NCBI RefSeq assembly: GCF_023715785.1
Contig: NZ_JAMBOX010000016.1
Coordinates: 59,113-123,112, forward strand
Source: Neobacillus niacini
GTDB taxonomy: Bacteria > Bacillota > Bacilli > Bacillales > Cytobacillaceae
Direction: 5' to 3'
Length of the DNA: 64,000 nt
A program made the position numbers and the translations under genes. Below the pieces are notes generated by a model. It did no database searches and was not told the DNA's origin. It worked only from the letters and a program-made list of their open reading frames with translations. Each line of letters opens with the position of its first letter. Positions within the stretch are counted from its first letter, which is position 1. Positions 34,738 through 42,950 of this stretch are shown here, in pieces.

Positions 34738-35691
34738 ATGACTTTACCTGAAATTGCGAAATTGGGGCATGTCGCACTGGTTACACCCGATCTTGAAAAA
34801 TCCCTGTGGTTTTTCCGTGATGTGATTGGGCTCGAAGAAACGGAAGAAAGAAATGGGACCCACTATTTAAGGGCGTGGGGGGATTTTGAGCACCACACCC
34901 TTTCCATCACAGCCGGGGACCGGGGCTATATTGACCATATCGCCTGGAGGACGAAGCGCCCTGAGGATGTAGAGGGATTTGCCCAGCTGCTTGAAAAAGC
35001 GGGAACCAAAATCCGATGGGTCGAAGCCGGCGAAGAGGCCGGACAGGGCCGCGCGATTCGCTTCAAACTGCCAAGCCAGCATTCCTTTGAAATCTATTAT
35101 GATATGGAAAAGCCAAAAGCGGATGAAAAGAGCCGCTCCGTCTTGAAAAATCAAAGCCACAAGTCTTGGGCCCGCGGCTGCTCCCCACGCAGGTTTGACC
35201 ATGTGAATATTGCTACCTCCATGAATGTCGGGGATATTCTAGATTATTTAGGCAGCCAATTAGGGTTTAAACTCCGTGAATATGTGAAGTACCATGAAGA
35301 GACCGTCATGGCCGGCTGGATGAGTGTTACTCCGTTAGTCCACGATATCGCAGTGATTTCACGTCCGGAAGCAAAAACGCCGAATCAACTGCACCATATT
35401 TCTTATTGGCAGGATAATGCCCAGGATATCTTAAGATCGGCCGATATATTAAAAGAAAATGGCATTCATTTTATCGGTCCAGGAAAACATGGCGTTTCAC
35501 AGGCATTCTATCTGTATGTTTTAGACCCAGGCAGCGGGTGCCGCGTGGAATTATTCAGCGGCGGCTACCTCATTTTCGAACCGGACTGGGAGCCTGTTGA
35601 ATGGACAGAAAAGGATCACTCAATTGCTAACACTTATTGGGGTGAAACCGTCAGCGATAAGGAATTGAATAAACCAACGATTGAGGCTTAA
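34738..35691 (+). CDS. Extradiol ring-cleavage dioxygenase (type I, VOC fold), paralogue 2
   Basis: This 317-residue close paralogue of the enzyme at 27183 has the same ligand contexts: RRFDHVNIAT (His), NQLHHISYW (His) and DPGSGCRVELF (Glu). Clear differences lie around residues 185-215 (for example KYHEETVMAGW against KAPDESYLGAW), the region that frames the substrate pocket. Two hydrolase-dioxygenase pairs in one locus imply two ring systems or two catechol intermediates. A terminator-like hairpin follows at once. Confidence 0.9.
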   Translation: MTLPEIAKLGHVALVTPDLEKSLWFFRDVIGLEETEERNGTHYLRAWGDFEHHTLSITAGDRGYIDHIAWRTKRPEDVEGFAQLLEKAGTKIRWVEAGEEAGQGRAIRFKLPSQHSFEIYYDMEKPKADEKSRSVLKNQSHKSWARGCSPRRFDHVNIATSMNVGDILDYLGSQLGFKLREYVKYHEETVMAGWMSVTPLVHDIAVISRPEAKTPNQLHHISYWQDNAQDILRSADILKENGIHFIGPGKHGVSQAFYLYVLDPGSGCRVELFSGGYLIFEPDWEPVEWTEKDHSIANTYWGETVSDKELNKPTIEA

Positions 35692-35699
35692 CTATTAGG

Positions 35700-35733
35700 G
35701 CTGACTCAAGAACGAGATTGAGTCAGCTTTTTT
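35700..35733 (+). terminator. Terminator or attenuator inside the second array
   Basis: GCTGACTCAA/TTGAGTCAGC is a perfect 10-bp stem with an 8-base loop and TTTTTT. It lies between the dioxygenase and the first FAD dehydrogenase, only 20 bases before that gene, so it probably lowers downstream expression or is read through. Confidence 0.85.
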
Positions 35734-35753
35734 AAAAAGAAAGGAAGAGGATT

Positions 35754-37259
35754 GTGGCGGAGGAAAGAATCTATGAAACCGACATTGTCGTAGTGGGAGC
35801 AGGCAATGCGGCTATGTGTGCTGCTATCTCGGCACGGGAAAATGGCGCCACGGTGATGGTTCTGGAGAAAGCGCCAGAAACTGCTAAAGGCGGAAACAGC
35901 ACCTTCACCCACGGATCCATCCGGTTTGCCTACAATGGCATTGCCGATTTAAAGCAGATCATGACTGATCTTACAGAGGAAGATTTGGCAATGACCGACT
36001 TTGGTGCCTATCCGGAAGAGGAATTCTTTGAGGATATGTGCCGGATGACGGAATACCGTACAGATCCGGAACTGGCATCCCTATTGACCAATAAAAGCTT
36101 TGAAACGATGAAATGGCTCGTGGCCCATAAGATTAGATTTGTGCCCATATATGGACGCCAAGCCTTTAAGGTAGACGGGAAATTCAAATTTTGGGGCGGG
36201 ATGATTGCCGAAGCAGCCGGCGGCGGGCCCGGGCTGGTGGAAGCCTTGCACAAGGAAGCATCTAGATTAGGTGTCCAAGTATTGTTTGATGCAATGGCAA
36301 CGGAGCTGATTCACGATGATGATGGAGTTCATGGAGTTATTTTTAAACATAAAGGAAAAACAACAAAGGTCCATGCCAAGGCGGTGATTCTGGCGTCCGG
36401 GGGCTTTCATGCCAACACGGAAATGAGGACTAAGTATTTGGGACCGAAATGGGATTTGGCCCATACAAGGGGCAGCCGGTACAACACGGGAGAAGGAATT
36501 CAAATGGCGCTTAAGGCTAGCGCCCTGGCTGCCGGAAATTGGTCCGGCTGCCACGCGGTTGGCGGCGACCGCTTTTTGCCGGATTTTTCTGAAGGATTTC
36601 AAAAGCTGAGCTTTCCGTTCGGCATCATGATCAATGCAGATGGGCAACGGTTTGTTGATGAGGGAGCGGACTTCCGAAATTACACCTACGCAAAAATTGG
36701 CAAGGTGATCCTTGAACAGCCAGGTCAATTCGCCTGGCAGGTCTTTGACCAAAAGGTTACGCACCTGTTGCGGGATGAGTATCGCGGCAGAAAGGTGACG
36801 AAGGTTAAGGCTGACACGCTAGAAGAATTGGCGGAAAAACTAGAAGGTGTTGATAAGGAAGGATTTATCAAGACAGTGCAGGAATTCAACGAGTCTGTCC
36901 GACGGGATATTCCGTTTAATCCCAATATTAGGGACGGCCGCGCAACCGTTGGGCTGGCAGTGCCAAAATCCAATTGGGCCAATCCGTTGGAGCAGGGTCC
37001 CTTTGAAGCATATGCGGTAACGTGCGGCATTACCTTTACCTTTGGCGGTTTGAAAATAAATACGAATGGCGAGGTACAGGATGTGTTGTACCACTCCATT
37101 CCGGGGTTATATGCTGCGGGAGAACTGGTTGGGGGCTTATTTTATTTTAATTATCCGGGCGGTGCCGGATTGATGGCGGGCTCAGTTTTCGGAAAAATCG
37201 CTGGGGAAAATGCGTCACGATTTATCCAGCAGTTAAAAGAAACAGAAAAGCTTGTTTGA
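35754..37259 (+). CDS. FAD-dependent dehydrogenase, TcuA-like (tricarballylate dehydrogenase family), 1 of 3
   Basis: This 501-residue FAD-binding-2 flavoprotein belongs to the family of fumarate reductase, 3-ketosteroid dehydrogenase and TcuA. The FAD fold is DIVVVGAGNAAMCAAI, then EKAPETAKGGNSTFTHGSIR. The TcuA-like block reads HTRGSRYNTGEGIQMALKA and GNWSGCHAVGGDR, and the C-terminal FAD block is GLYAAGELVGGLF. It should introduce or reduce a C=C bond in a carboxylated or ring substrate. Start is a GTG at 35754 behind GGAAGAGG. EtfBA at 45.3-47.1 kb could take the electrons. Confidence 0.87.
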   Translation: MAEERIYETDIVVVGAGNAAMCAAISARENGATVMVLEKAPETAKGGNSTFTHGSIRFAYNGIADLKQIMTDLTEEDLAMTDFGAYPEEEFFEDMCRMTEYRTDPELASLLTNKSFETMKWLVAHKIRFVPIYGRQAFKVDGKFKFWGGMIAEAAGGGPGLVEALHKEASRLGVQVLFDAMATELIHDDDGVHGVIFKHKGKTTKVHAKAVILASGGFHANTEMRTKYLGPKWDLAHTRGSRYNTGEGIQMALKASALAAGNWSGCHAVGGDRFLPDFSEGFQKLSFPFGIMINADGQRFVDEGADFRNYTYAKIGKVILEQPGQFAWQVFDQKVTHLLRDEYRGRKVTKVKADTLEELAEKLEGVDKEGFIKTVQEFNESVRRDIPFNPNIRDGRATVGLAVPKSNWANPLEQGPFEAYAVTCGITFTFGGLKINTNGEVQDVLYHSIPGLYAAGELVGGLFYFNYPGGAGLMAGSVFGKIAGENASRFIQQLKETEKLV

Positions 37260-37317
37260 CGATATATGGCAGTGAATTTCTATTCACTCAAAGGAATATG
37301 AAAAAGGGGTGGGTAAT

Positions 37318-38490
37318 GTGGTAAACAAGGTATTGGATGAAAACAAATCTGACATGAGCTTGTTATTAAAAGGAGCAGAAAAGGTTGGAAAAATTGCAGA
37401 AGCAGAAGCGCTAGAAGCAGATCAAAACAAGACCGTTTCAAAAAATGTCATTGATGCGATGATAGAGGCTCGATTATCCAAGCTGCTATTGCCGAAAAAA
37501 TACGGCGAGCCTCAAGTGAGTTTAAGAGAGTATTCCCAGATTATCCGCACAGTTGGAAAATATAATACCTCTGCTGCGTGGTTAACTTTTCTTTTTTCCA
37601 TCCATAATAGTTTAGTAGCATTTATGACGAAAGAGGGAGCAGAAGAGGTCATTAATCAGGGTGGGTTAATAGCAGATATTTTTGCTCCAATCGGCAAAGT
37701 AGAAAAGGATGAGGACGGTTATCGGATTACTGGTAAGTATAGTTTTGTAAGCGGAATCTTATATAGCGACTGGGTTGCCCTTGCTGTAAAGATGGAAATG
37801 GATGACAGCGGAGAGACGGAACTCTGCATGCTGAATATACCGGTGTCTGATGTGGAAATCGTGGAAAATTGGGATACGTTAGGACTCAGAGGTACAGGAA
37901 GCAATCAGGTCATTGTCGACCATGTATTTGTTCCAAAACACCGTCTAATCCGGCTTACGGTTGCCGACCGTACAGGCAGGCCGCCACAAGGTTATGATCA
38001 AGACTATCCCCTTTACGATGTTCCATTTTTCTCATCATTTTGTGTCGGATTCCCAATGGTAGCATTGGGCGGTGCTGAGCGTTTATTGGAGGAATTTAAG
38101 AACCGAACGGAAAAGCGGGTCCGAATGGGAGGGAATTTCGCTAAAGATTCCCGTCACCAGGGGGTATTAGCAGAATTAACACTTAAATATTATGAATCAG
38201 AAGGTTTATTAGATAGATATATTTCTTTATTAGAAAACTATGAAATGGGAAAAGAAGATAAACGAGGTGAATTTGCTGCGATAAGGGCAAAAATCACGAA
38301 AAACGTTGCGGACATTGCCGTGAAAGTTTTATTGACACTTGGCGGATTTTCTATGTTTAAAGGAGATCCAATTGAAATGTTTATACGCGATCTTTTGGCA
38401 GTATGTACCCATCGATCGAATCTATACGAAGACTCTGTTGAGGCGTTTGGAAAGACACAATTTGGCTTTGATGTATCGATAAATGGGTAA
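37318..38490 (+). CDS. Acyl-CoA dehydrogenase-fold flavoprotein, HsaA-like monooxygenase or dehydrogenase
   Basis: This protein of about 390 residues is paralogous to the hydroxylase at 25909. It shows LLLPKKYGEPQVSLREYS, SAAWLTFLFSIHNSLVAFM, YSFVSGILYSDWVALAV and LGLRGTGSNQVIVDHVFVP. The C-terminus retains helices with the FMN-side RDLLAVCTHRS. GTG 37318 after AAGGGG is the preferred start. It is either a second two-component hydroxylase sharing the reductase at 28173, or a dehydrogenase coupled to EtfBA downstream. Similarity to the neighbour hydroxylase favours the former; the nearby Etf genes favour the latter. Confidence 0.78.
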   Translation: MVNKVLDENKSDMSLLLKGAEKVGKIAEAEALEADQNKTVSKNVIDAMIEARLSKLLLPKKYGEPQVSLREYSQIIRTVGKYNTSAAWLTFLFSIHNSLVAFMTKEGAEEVINQGGLIADIFAPIGKVEKDEDGYRITGKYSFVSGILYSDWVALAVKMEMDDSGETELCMLNIPVSDVEIVENWDTLGLRGTGSNQVIVDHVFVPKHRLIRLTVADRTGRPPQGYDQDYPLYDVPFFSSFCVGFPMVALGGAERLLEEFKNRTEKRVRMGGNFAKDSRHQGVLAELTLKYYESEGLLDRYISLLENYEMGKEDKRGEFAAIRAKITKNVADIAVKVLLTLGGFSMFKGDPIEMFIRDLLAVCTHRSNLYEDSVEAFGKTQFGFDVSING

Positions 38491-38540
38491 GAAGCCATGA
38501 AATGTTACTGACCATTGAAGCTTAAAAAAGGAGGCAGCTC

Positions 38541-39368
38541 ATGGAAACGATTTTTTTGAATCCCGAGAATCTAAGCTTTTGGCAGCAACAGGCAAGGCCA
38601 AGCGTCATGGCGTTGGGATTTTTCGATGGCATTCATAAAGGCCACCGAGAAGTTATTGGAACAGCTAAACAGATTGCAAAGGAAAATCATCTATTACTTT
38701 CCGTCATGACCTTCTTCCCTCATCCGAAAACCGTATTATCCAATGGGAAAACAAAGGTGGATTATTTGATACCGCTTTCTGAAAAAGAAAAACTACTTAG
38801 CGGCCTTTGGGTTGATATTTTTTATATTGTGGAATTTGATCGAGACTTTTCGTCGCTGTCGCCTGAAGTGTTTGCCGCGAAATATTTAATCAATCTCGGT
38901 GTGGTCCACGCTGTTGCCGGATTCGACTATACCTACGGCTTTCGGGGGCAGGGGAACATGGACCGATTAAAGAAGGATTCCGGTGGTACCCTCGAGGTCA
39001 CGAAGGTGGAGAAAGTGGAACTCAATGGCGAAAAGATTAGCTCCACCCTCATCCGTGAACGACTGTTAAAAGGTCTGGTCGAGGAACTGCCGGCGTTGTT
39101 AGGCTGCCCCTATGAGGTGGCCTGTGAATGGGACGGCGAGTCTCTTAAGGCAAAACCCTATTATACCTTGCCAGCACCAGGCCGATATAAGGTTAAGTTA
39201 AATAATGAAAATCAAACACAAGAGATTCTGGTGAATGGGGACAATGAACTGATTCCGCTCCGAGGTCCGATAGTGAATGATGTATCCATTGTTTGGTGCA
39301 AAAGGATCGGTGATGCTCCATTCGAATTTAGACAGGATCAGGGAATGTTGGCAAGACTGATTATTTAA
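38541..39368 (+). CDS. FAD synthetase (RibF-type FMN adenylyltransferase) lacking a flavokinase domain
   Basis: This 275-residue protein has a clear nucleotidyltransferase half: GFFDGIHKGH (26-35), SVMTFFPHPKTVL, GFDYTYGFRGQGN and KISSTLIRERLLKG. The C-terminal half should be riboflavin kinase in RibC/RibF, with the PTAN motif after a glycine-rich loop. That motif is absent, and the last 80 residues are unlike the kinase. It should make FAD from FMN and ATP only. Standing among at least four flavoproteins, it probably raises FAD supply for the pathway. The housekeeping ribF is expected elsewhere. Confidence 0.85.
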   Translation: METIFLNPENLSFWQQQARPSVMALGFFDGIHKGHREVIGTAKQIAKENHLLLSVMTFFPHPKTVLSNGKTKVDYLIPLSEKEKLLSGLWVDIFYIVEFDRDFSSLSPEVFAAKYLINLGVVHAVAGFDYTYGFRGQGNMDRLKKDSGGTLEVTKVEKVELNGEKISSTLIRERLLKGLVEELPALLGCPYEVACEWDGESLKAKPYYTLPAPGRYKVKLNNENQTQEILVNGDNELIPLRGPIVNDVSIVWCKRIGDAPFEFRQDQGMLARLII

Positions 39369-39384
39369 TGTAGGGGGAGTAGCA

Positions 39385-40272
39385 GTGAAAAAAACAATGG
39401 AGTTCCAGAAACTATTGAATCAGCCTGGCTCGTTTATTTTACCAGGGGCGTATGATGCCATGTCTGCAAGATTAATAGAAGAAACTGGCTTTAAGGCCAT
39501 TTACGCAACAGGGGCTGGCATTTCCAATGCCCAATTGGGCTGGGCGGATGTCGGATTGACTTCCTTAAAAGAAGTGGTTGATATTGTTGCCCGAATGGCG
39601 GATGTCACAACGATCCCAATTGTCGTTGATGCCGATACTGGGTTTGGCAATGCCGTTAATGTGATGCGCACCGTCCGCGAATTTGAAAGGGCAGGTGTCG
39701 CTGCCATCCAATTGGAGGATCAGGTATCGCCGAAGAAATGCGGCCATTTTAACGGAAAAGATGTCATATCAAAAGAGGAAATGGTCGGGAAAATAAAGGC
39801 TGCGCTCGACTCGAGGTGCGATGACAATCTGGCCATCATGGCGCGAACAGATGCATTAGCTGTTAATGGTGTAGAGGATGCGTTAGAGCGCGCCCACGCC
39901 TATGCTGAAGCAGGAGCTGATATCATCTTTGTCGAAGCACCGACGTCGATTGAACAGCTGAAGCAAATAACAAGTTCTCTAAAAGGGATTCCACAAGTTA
40001 TTAATCTTGTGGAAGGAGGCAAAACCCCTCTCCTAACCTTGCAGGAAGTAGAAGAGCTTGGTTTTAAAATCATGCTTTGCGCCAATACCGTTCTTCGTTC
40101 TGCAATCAAAGGGATCAGTGAAGCTTTAAAAATATTAAAAGCAGAAGGTTCGCAGGCAAATGTCCACGATTTGATTTGTACTTGGGAGGAGAGGCAGTCG
40201 CTGTTTAAACTCCATCAGATTAAAGAGTGGGAAATGAAGTATTCCGATTCGCAGATTTTAACAAAGAAATAA
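39385..40272 (+). CDS. Isocitrate lyase/PEP mutase-family lyase, paralogue 2
   Basis: This 295-residue TIM barrel has the magnesium motif VDADTGFGNAVNV (Asp82, Asp84) and the complete catalytic loop EDQVSPKKCGH (to residue 121), so it looks like an active lyase of the methylisocitrate/dimethylmalate type. N-terminal PGAYDAMSARLIEETGF is the family start. GTG 39385 follows AGGGGGAG. In this array it would split a branched 2-hydroxy- or 2-oxo-dicarboxylate left after ring opening. It differs from the lyase at 14133 in keeping Gly-His after the cysteine. Confidence 0.88.
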   Translation: MKKTMEFQKLLNQPGSFILPGAYDAMSARLIEETGFKAIYATGAGISNAQLGWADVGLTSLKEVVDIVARMADVTTIPIVVDADTGFGNAVNVMRTVREFERAGVAAIQLEDQVSPKKCGHFNGKDVISKEEMVGKIKAALDSRCDDNLAIMARTDALAVNGVEDALERAHAYAEAGADIIFVEAPTSIEQLKQITSSLKGIPQVINLVEGGKTPLLTLQEVEELGFKIMLCANTVLRSAIKGISEALKILKAEGSQANVHDLICTWEERQSLFKLHQIKEWEMKYSDSQILTKK

Positions 40273-40307
40273 CAGGCTTTTACCTGAAATGTTAAGGAGG
40301 ATCTGTC

Positions 40308-41729
40308 ATGGAAAGAGAAATAGACTATGATATTGTCGTCATTGGCTGCGGAGTTGCAGGAACGGCAGCGGCCTTATCAGCCGCAGAAACCGCGAAAAAT
40401 GAAGGGAAAGATTTAAAAGTCGCCATTTTGGAACGCGCAGATTATGACCACAGGGGAGGAAACTCACGCTGGACGGCCTCCTACATGCGAATGAAGAATC
40501 TCGATGAAGTGGCTGATAACTTTGTTGAAGATATGCTGGCCTTCTCCGACCATTATTCAGATAGAAAGTATATAGAAACGCTTGCGGAAAACGCAGGGAG
40601 CACGCTTCGCTGGGTAGAGGAAAAAGGGGTTCAGTTTGATTATTTGCCAACGATGTTTTTAACATCGTCCAAACCGCGCTTGCTGCCTGTCGGCGGCGGC
40701 CGTGCCATCGTTGACACTTTATCGCGTCGGGCAGCAGGTCTAGGAGTCGAAATTATATATGAAGCCACCGCCTGGAAGCTGCTTCTGGATGAAGCAGCTG
40801 CGGTGAATGGACTGATGGTTCGTGTCAAAGGCGGGGCATCGCTAAAGTTAAAAGTAGGTGCTGTTATTATGGGGGCGGGCGGATTCCAAGGAAATCAGGA
40901 AATGATGGCCCAATATGTTGGTCGAGATGCCCATAAAATTCGCACTGTTGCGGAAGGCGGCTTGTTTAACAAAGGGGAAGCGATTCGGATGGCGATGTCA
41001 ATCGGCGCCAAAACAGCTGGCCAGTTTGATGCTTTCCATGCAGAACCAGTGGATCCTAGAAGCAAGCGGGAAGAAGCGGCCGTCATGACCTACCCGTATT
41101 TCATTTTGGTTGATCAAAATGGCAAGCGTTTTGTTGATGAAGGGAAAACGACCATTGATGAGCAATATGAAGAGGTCGCCCGGAAAATTTTCTATGATCT
41201 TCCTGGTCATATTGCCTATATGATCGGCGATCAAAAAATGTATGAGATTCCTCATTACGAACGGGCAGTGGAGACAGATAAACCGGCCATTTCAGCTGAT
41301 ACATTGGAAGAATTAGCTGGAAAAATTGGTGTTCATGTCGAGCAGCTGATGGCAACCGTTAAGGAATATAATGCTGCGATACAGCCGGGTGAGTTTTATT
41401 GGGATAAGAAGGATGGCAAGAAGGCAGTAGGGATCACCCCGCCAAAATCTAATTGGGCCATTCCCATTGATAAAGCGCCCTATATTGCCTATCCGATCGT
41501 CTGCTCCAATGTGTTCACCAATGGCGGTTTAGCGACTGATACCAATGGCCGGGTTTTGTCCCAAGATGATGATGCCATTCCTGGCTTGTATGCTGTTGGG
41601 GAAACAGCTGGTTTATATTACGGAAAATATCCTGGTGGGACATCGGTTTTAAGAGGTCTCGTTTTTGGCCGCCGTGCAGGTCAGCATGCCGTTTCCTATA
41701 TAAGTAAGGCTAATAAGCTCGAAGTTTAA
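40308..41729 (+). CDS. FAD-dependent dehydrogenase, TcuA-like, 2 of 3
   Basis: This 473-residue FAD-binding-2 flavoprotein has the dinucleotide fold DIVVIGCGVAGTAAALSAAE and RADYDHRGGNSRWTASYMRM. The substrate-domain block reads LFNKGEAIRMAMSIGAKTAG and FDAFHAEPVDPRS. The C-terminal FAD block is GLYAVGETAGLYYGKYPGG. The active-site neighbourhood is FHAE where the first paralogue has CHAV, so substrates probably differ. It starts after AAGGAGGA and is followed 24 bases later by an SDR. Confidence 0.85.
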   Translation: MEREIDYDIVVIGCGVAGTAAALSAAETAKNEGKDLKVAILERADYDHRGGNSRWTASYMRMKNLDEVADNFVEDMLAFSDHYSDRKYIETLAENAGSTLRWVEEKGVQFDYLPTMFLTSSKPRLLPVGGGRAIVDTLSRRAAGLGVEIIYEATAWKLLLDEAAAVNGLMVRVKGGASLKLKVGAVIMGAGGFQGNQEMMAQYVGRDAHKIRTVAEGGLFNKGEAIRMAMSIGAKTAGQFDAFHAEPVDPRSKREEAAVMTYPYFILVDQNGKRFVDEGKTTIDEQYEEVARKIFYDLPGHIAYMIGDQKMYEIPHYERAVETDKPAISADTLEELAGKIGVHVEQLMATVKEYNAAIQPGEFYWDKKDGKKAVGITPPKSNWAIPIDKAPYIAYPIVCSNVFTNGGLATDTNGRVLSQDDDAIPGLYAVGETAGLYYGKYPGGTSVLRGLVFGRRAGQHAVSYISKANKLEV

Positions 41730-41753
41730 GTTTGGGTATTGGGGTGATATTTT

Positions 41754-42482
41754 TTGGAATTAAAAGATCAGGTCGCTTTTGTTACAGGCGGCGGCAGGGG
41801 AATTGGTCGAGAAACTTCTATTCTATTAGCAAAACATGGGGCAAAGGTTGCTGTTTTTTCAAACAATGCCGCTGAAAGTATGGAAACTTCGAACTATATC
41901 AAATACAAATTGGGCGGTGAGGCTATTTCTCTAGTCGGAGATGTCCGCCGTGAAGAAGATATTAATCAAGCAGTAAAGGTTACGGCTGAAATCCTAGGGA
42001 CGATTGATATCTTGATTAATAATGCTGGAGTTATGCTGCTTAAGCCGTTTGTTGATACAACAGTATCCGAGTGGGACTTTGTTCAGGATGTCAACATTCG
42101 TGGAGTATTTCTAGGCGTACGGGCGGTCGTCCCGCAAATGATTCAGAAAAGAAATGGTGTCATCATCAATATATCATCCATCTGGGGCACTAAAGGCGGT
42201 CCGGACCGCAGTGCGTATATAACCTCTAAATATGCTGTTATTGGATTTTCAAAAGCGATGGGCGAAGAATTAAAACCTTACAGAATAAGAGTCAATGCGG
42301 TCTGCCCAGGACCAGTTGACACGAAAATGATGGAGGAATTGGCTCCAGATGTCAACAAAGATAATTGGCTGCGGCCCATTGACTTAGCCAATGTGATAGT
42401 TGATTTATGTCTGCCAAAATCAAAAGCCATTTCCGCCTCGGTTATTGAAGCCTTTGGTAATGGGCGGCCAGTAAATACTTAA
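41754..42482 (+). CDS. Short-chain dehydrogenase/reductase (classical)
   Basis: This 242-residue NAD(P) oxidoreductase has the complete classical motif set: TGGGRGIGRE (11-20), NNAG (89-92), serine in NISSIWG, and Tyr155/Lys159 in YITSK. It is unlike the duplicated SDRs at 21539 and 59506, which lack the Tyr and Lys. The start is a TTG at 41754 behind GGGGTGAT. It sits between FAD dehydrogenase 2 and the GlcG-like gene and likely oxidises or reduces a hydroxyl or keto intermediate. Confidence 0.9.
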   Translation: MELKDQVAFVTGGGRGIGRETSILLAKHGAKVAVFSNNAAESMETSNYIKYKLGGEAISLVGDVRREEDINQAVKVTAEILGTIDILINNAGVMLLKPFVDTTVSEWDFVQDVNIRGVFLGVRAVVPQMIQKRNGVIINISSIWGTKGGPDRSAYITSKYAVIGFSKAMGEELKPYRIRVNAVCPGPVDTKMMEELAPDVNKDNWLRPIDLANVIVDLCLPKSKAISASVIEAFGNGRPVNT

Positions 42483-42497
42483 AAAGGGGAATGAATC

Positions 42498-42935
42498 ATG
42501 GAAACTATTAAAACAGTTGTAGAATCAAAAAATATCAGTCTTGCATTAGCCAATAAATTGCTTGAAAAAGCGCTGGAAAAGGGAGCCGAAATGGGAATTC
42601 CGTTTAGTATTTCCATTGTGGACCGGGTGGGTAATCTAAAAGCGTTTGCCGCGATGGACGGTGCTCCTGTGTTAAGCTTAGAAATTGCCCAGAATAAGGC
42701 ATTTTCCGCAGCCACCTATAATAGAGCAACACATGAATGGTATGACAGAATCAAGGATGATCCGCCATTATTGCACGGGATTGTTCATACACCAAGACTC
42801 ATCATTTTTGGCGGCGGCTATCCTATTAAAATCAATAATGAATTAATTGGCGGGATCGGGGTAAGCGGAGGCCATTATTCCCACGATATGCAGGTGTGCC
42901 AGGCAGCGTTGGAATTCCTTAAAACTTTCGAATAA
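42498..42935 (+). CDS. GlcG/HbpS-family protein
   Basis: This 145-residue single-domain protein is of the GlcG/HbpS fold, which includes haem-binding and cob(I)alamin adenosyltransferase-like PduO C-terminal relatives. Hallmarks are SISIVDRVGNLKAFAAMDGA, NKAFSAATYNRATHEW and GGGYPIKINNELIGGIGVSGG. GlcG-type genes often sit beside hydroxy-acid and flavin dehydrogenase genes, but their function remains unclear. Spacing of 15 bases on each side places it firmly in the operon. Confidence 0.87.
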   Translation: METIKTVVESKNISLALANKLLEKALEKGAEMGIPFSISIVDRVGNLKAFAAMDGAPVLSLEIAQNKAFSAATYNRATHEWYDRIKDDPPLLHGIVHTPRLIIFGGGYPIKINNELIGGIGVSGGHYSHDMQVCQAALEFLKTFE

Positions 42936-42950
42936 GAGGGTGCGAGACCG

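Noticed and set aside
36267..36764. 165-codon minus-strand frame inside the first TcuA-like gene
   Set aside because: No start signal or motif; explained by the GC-biased third positions of the real gene.
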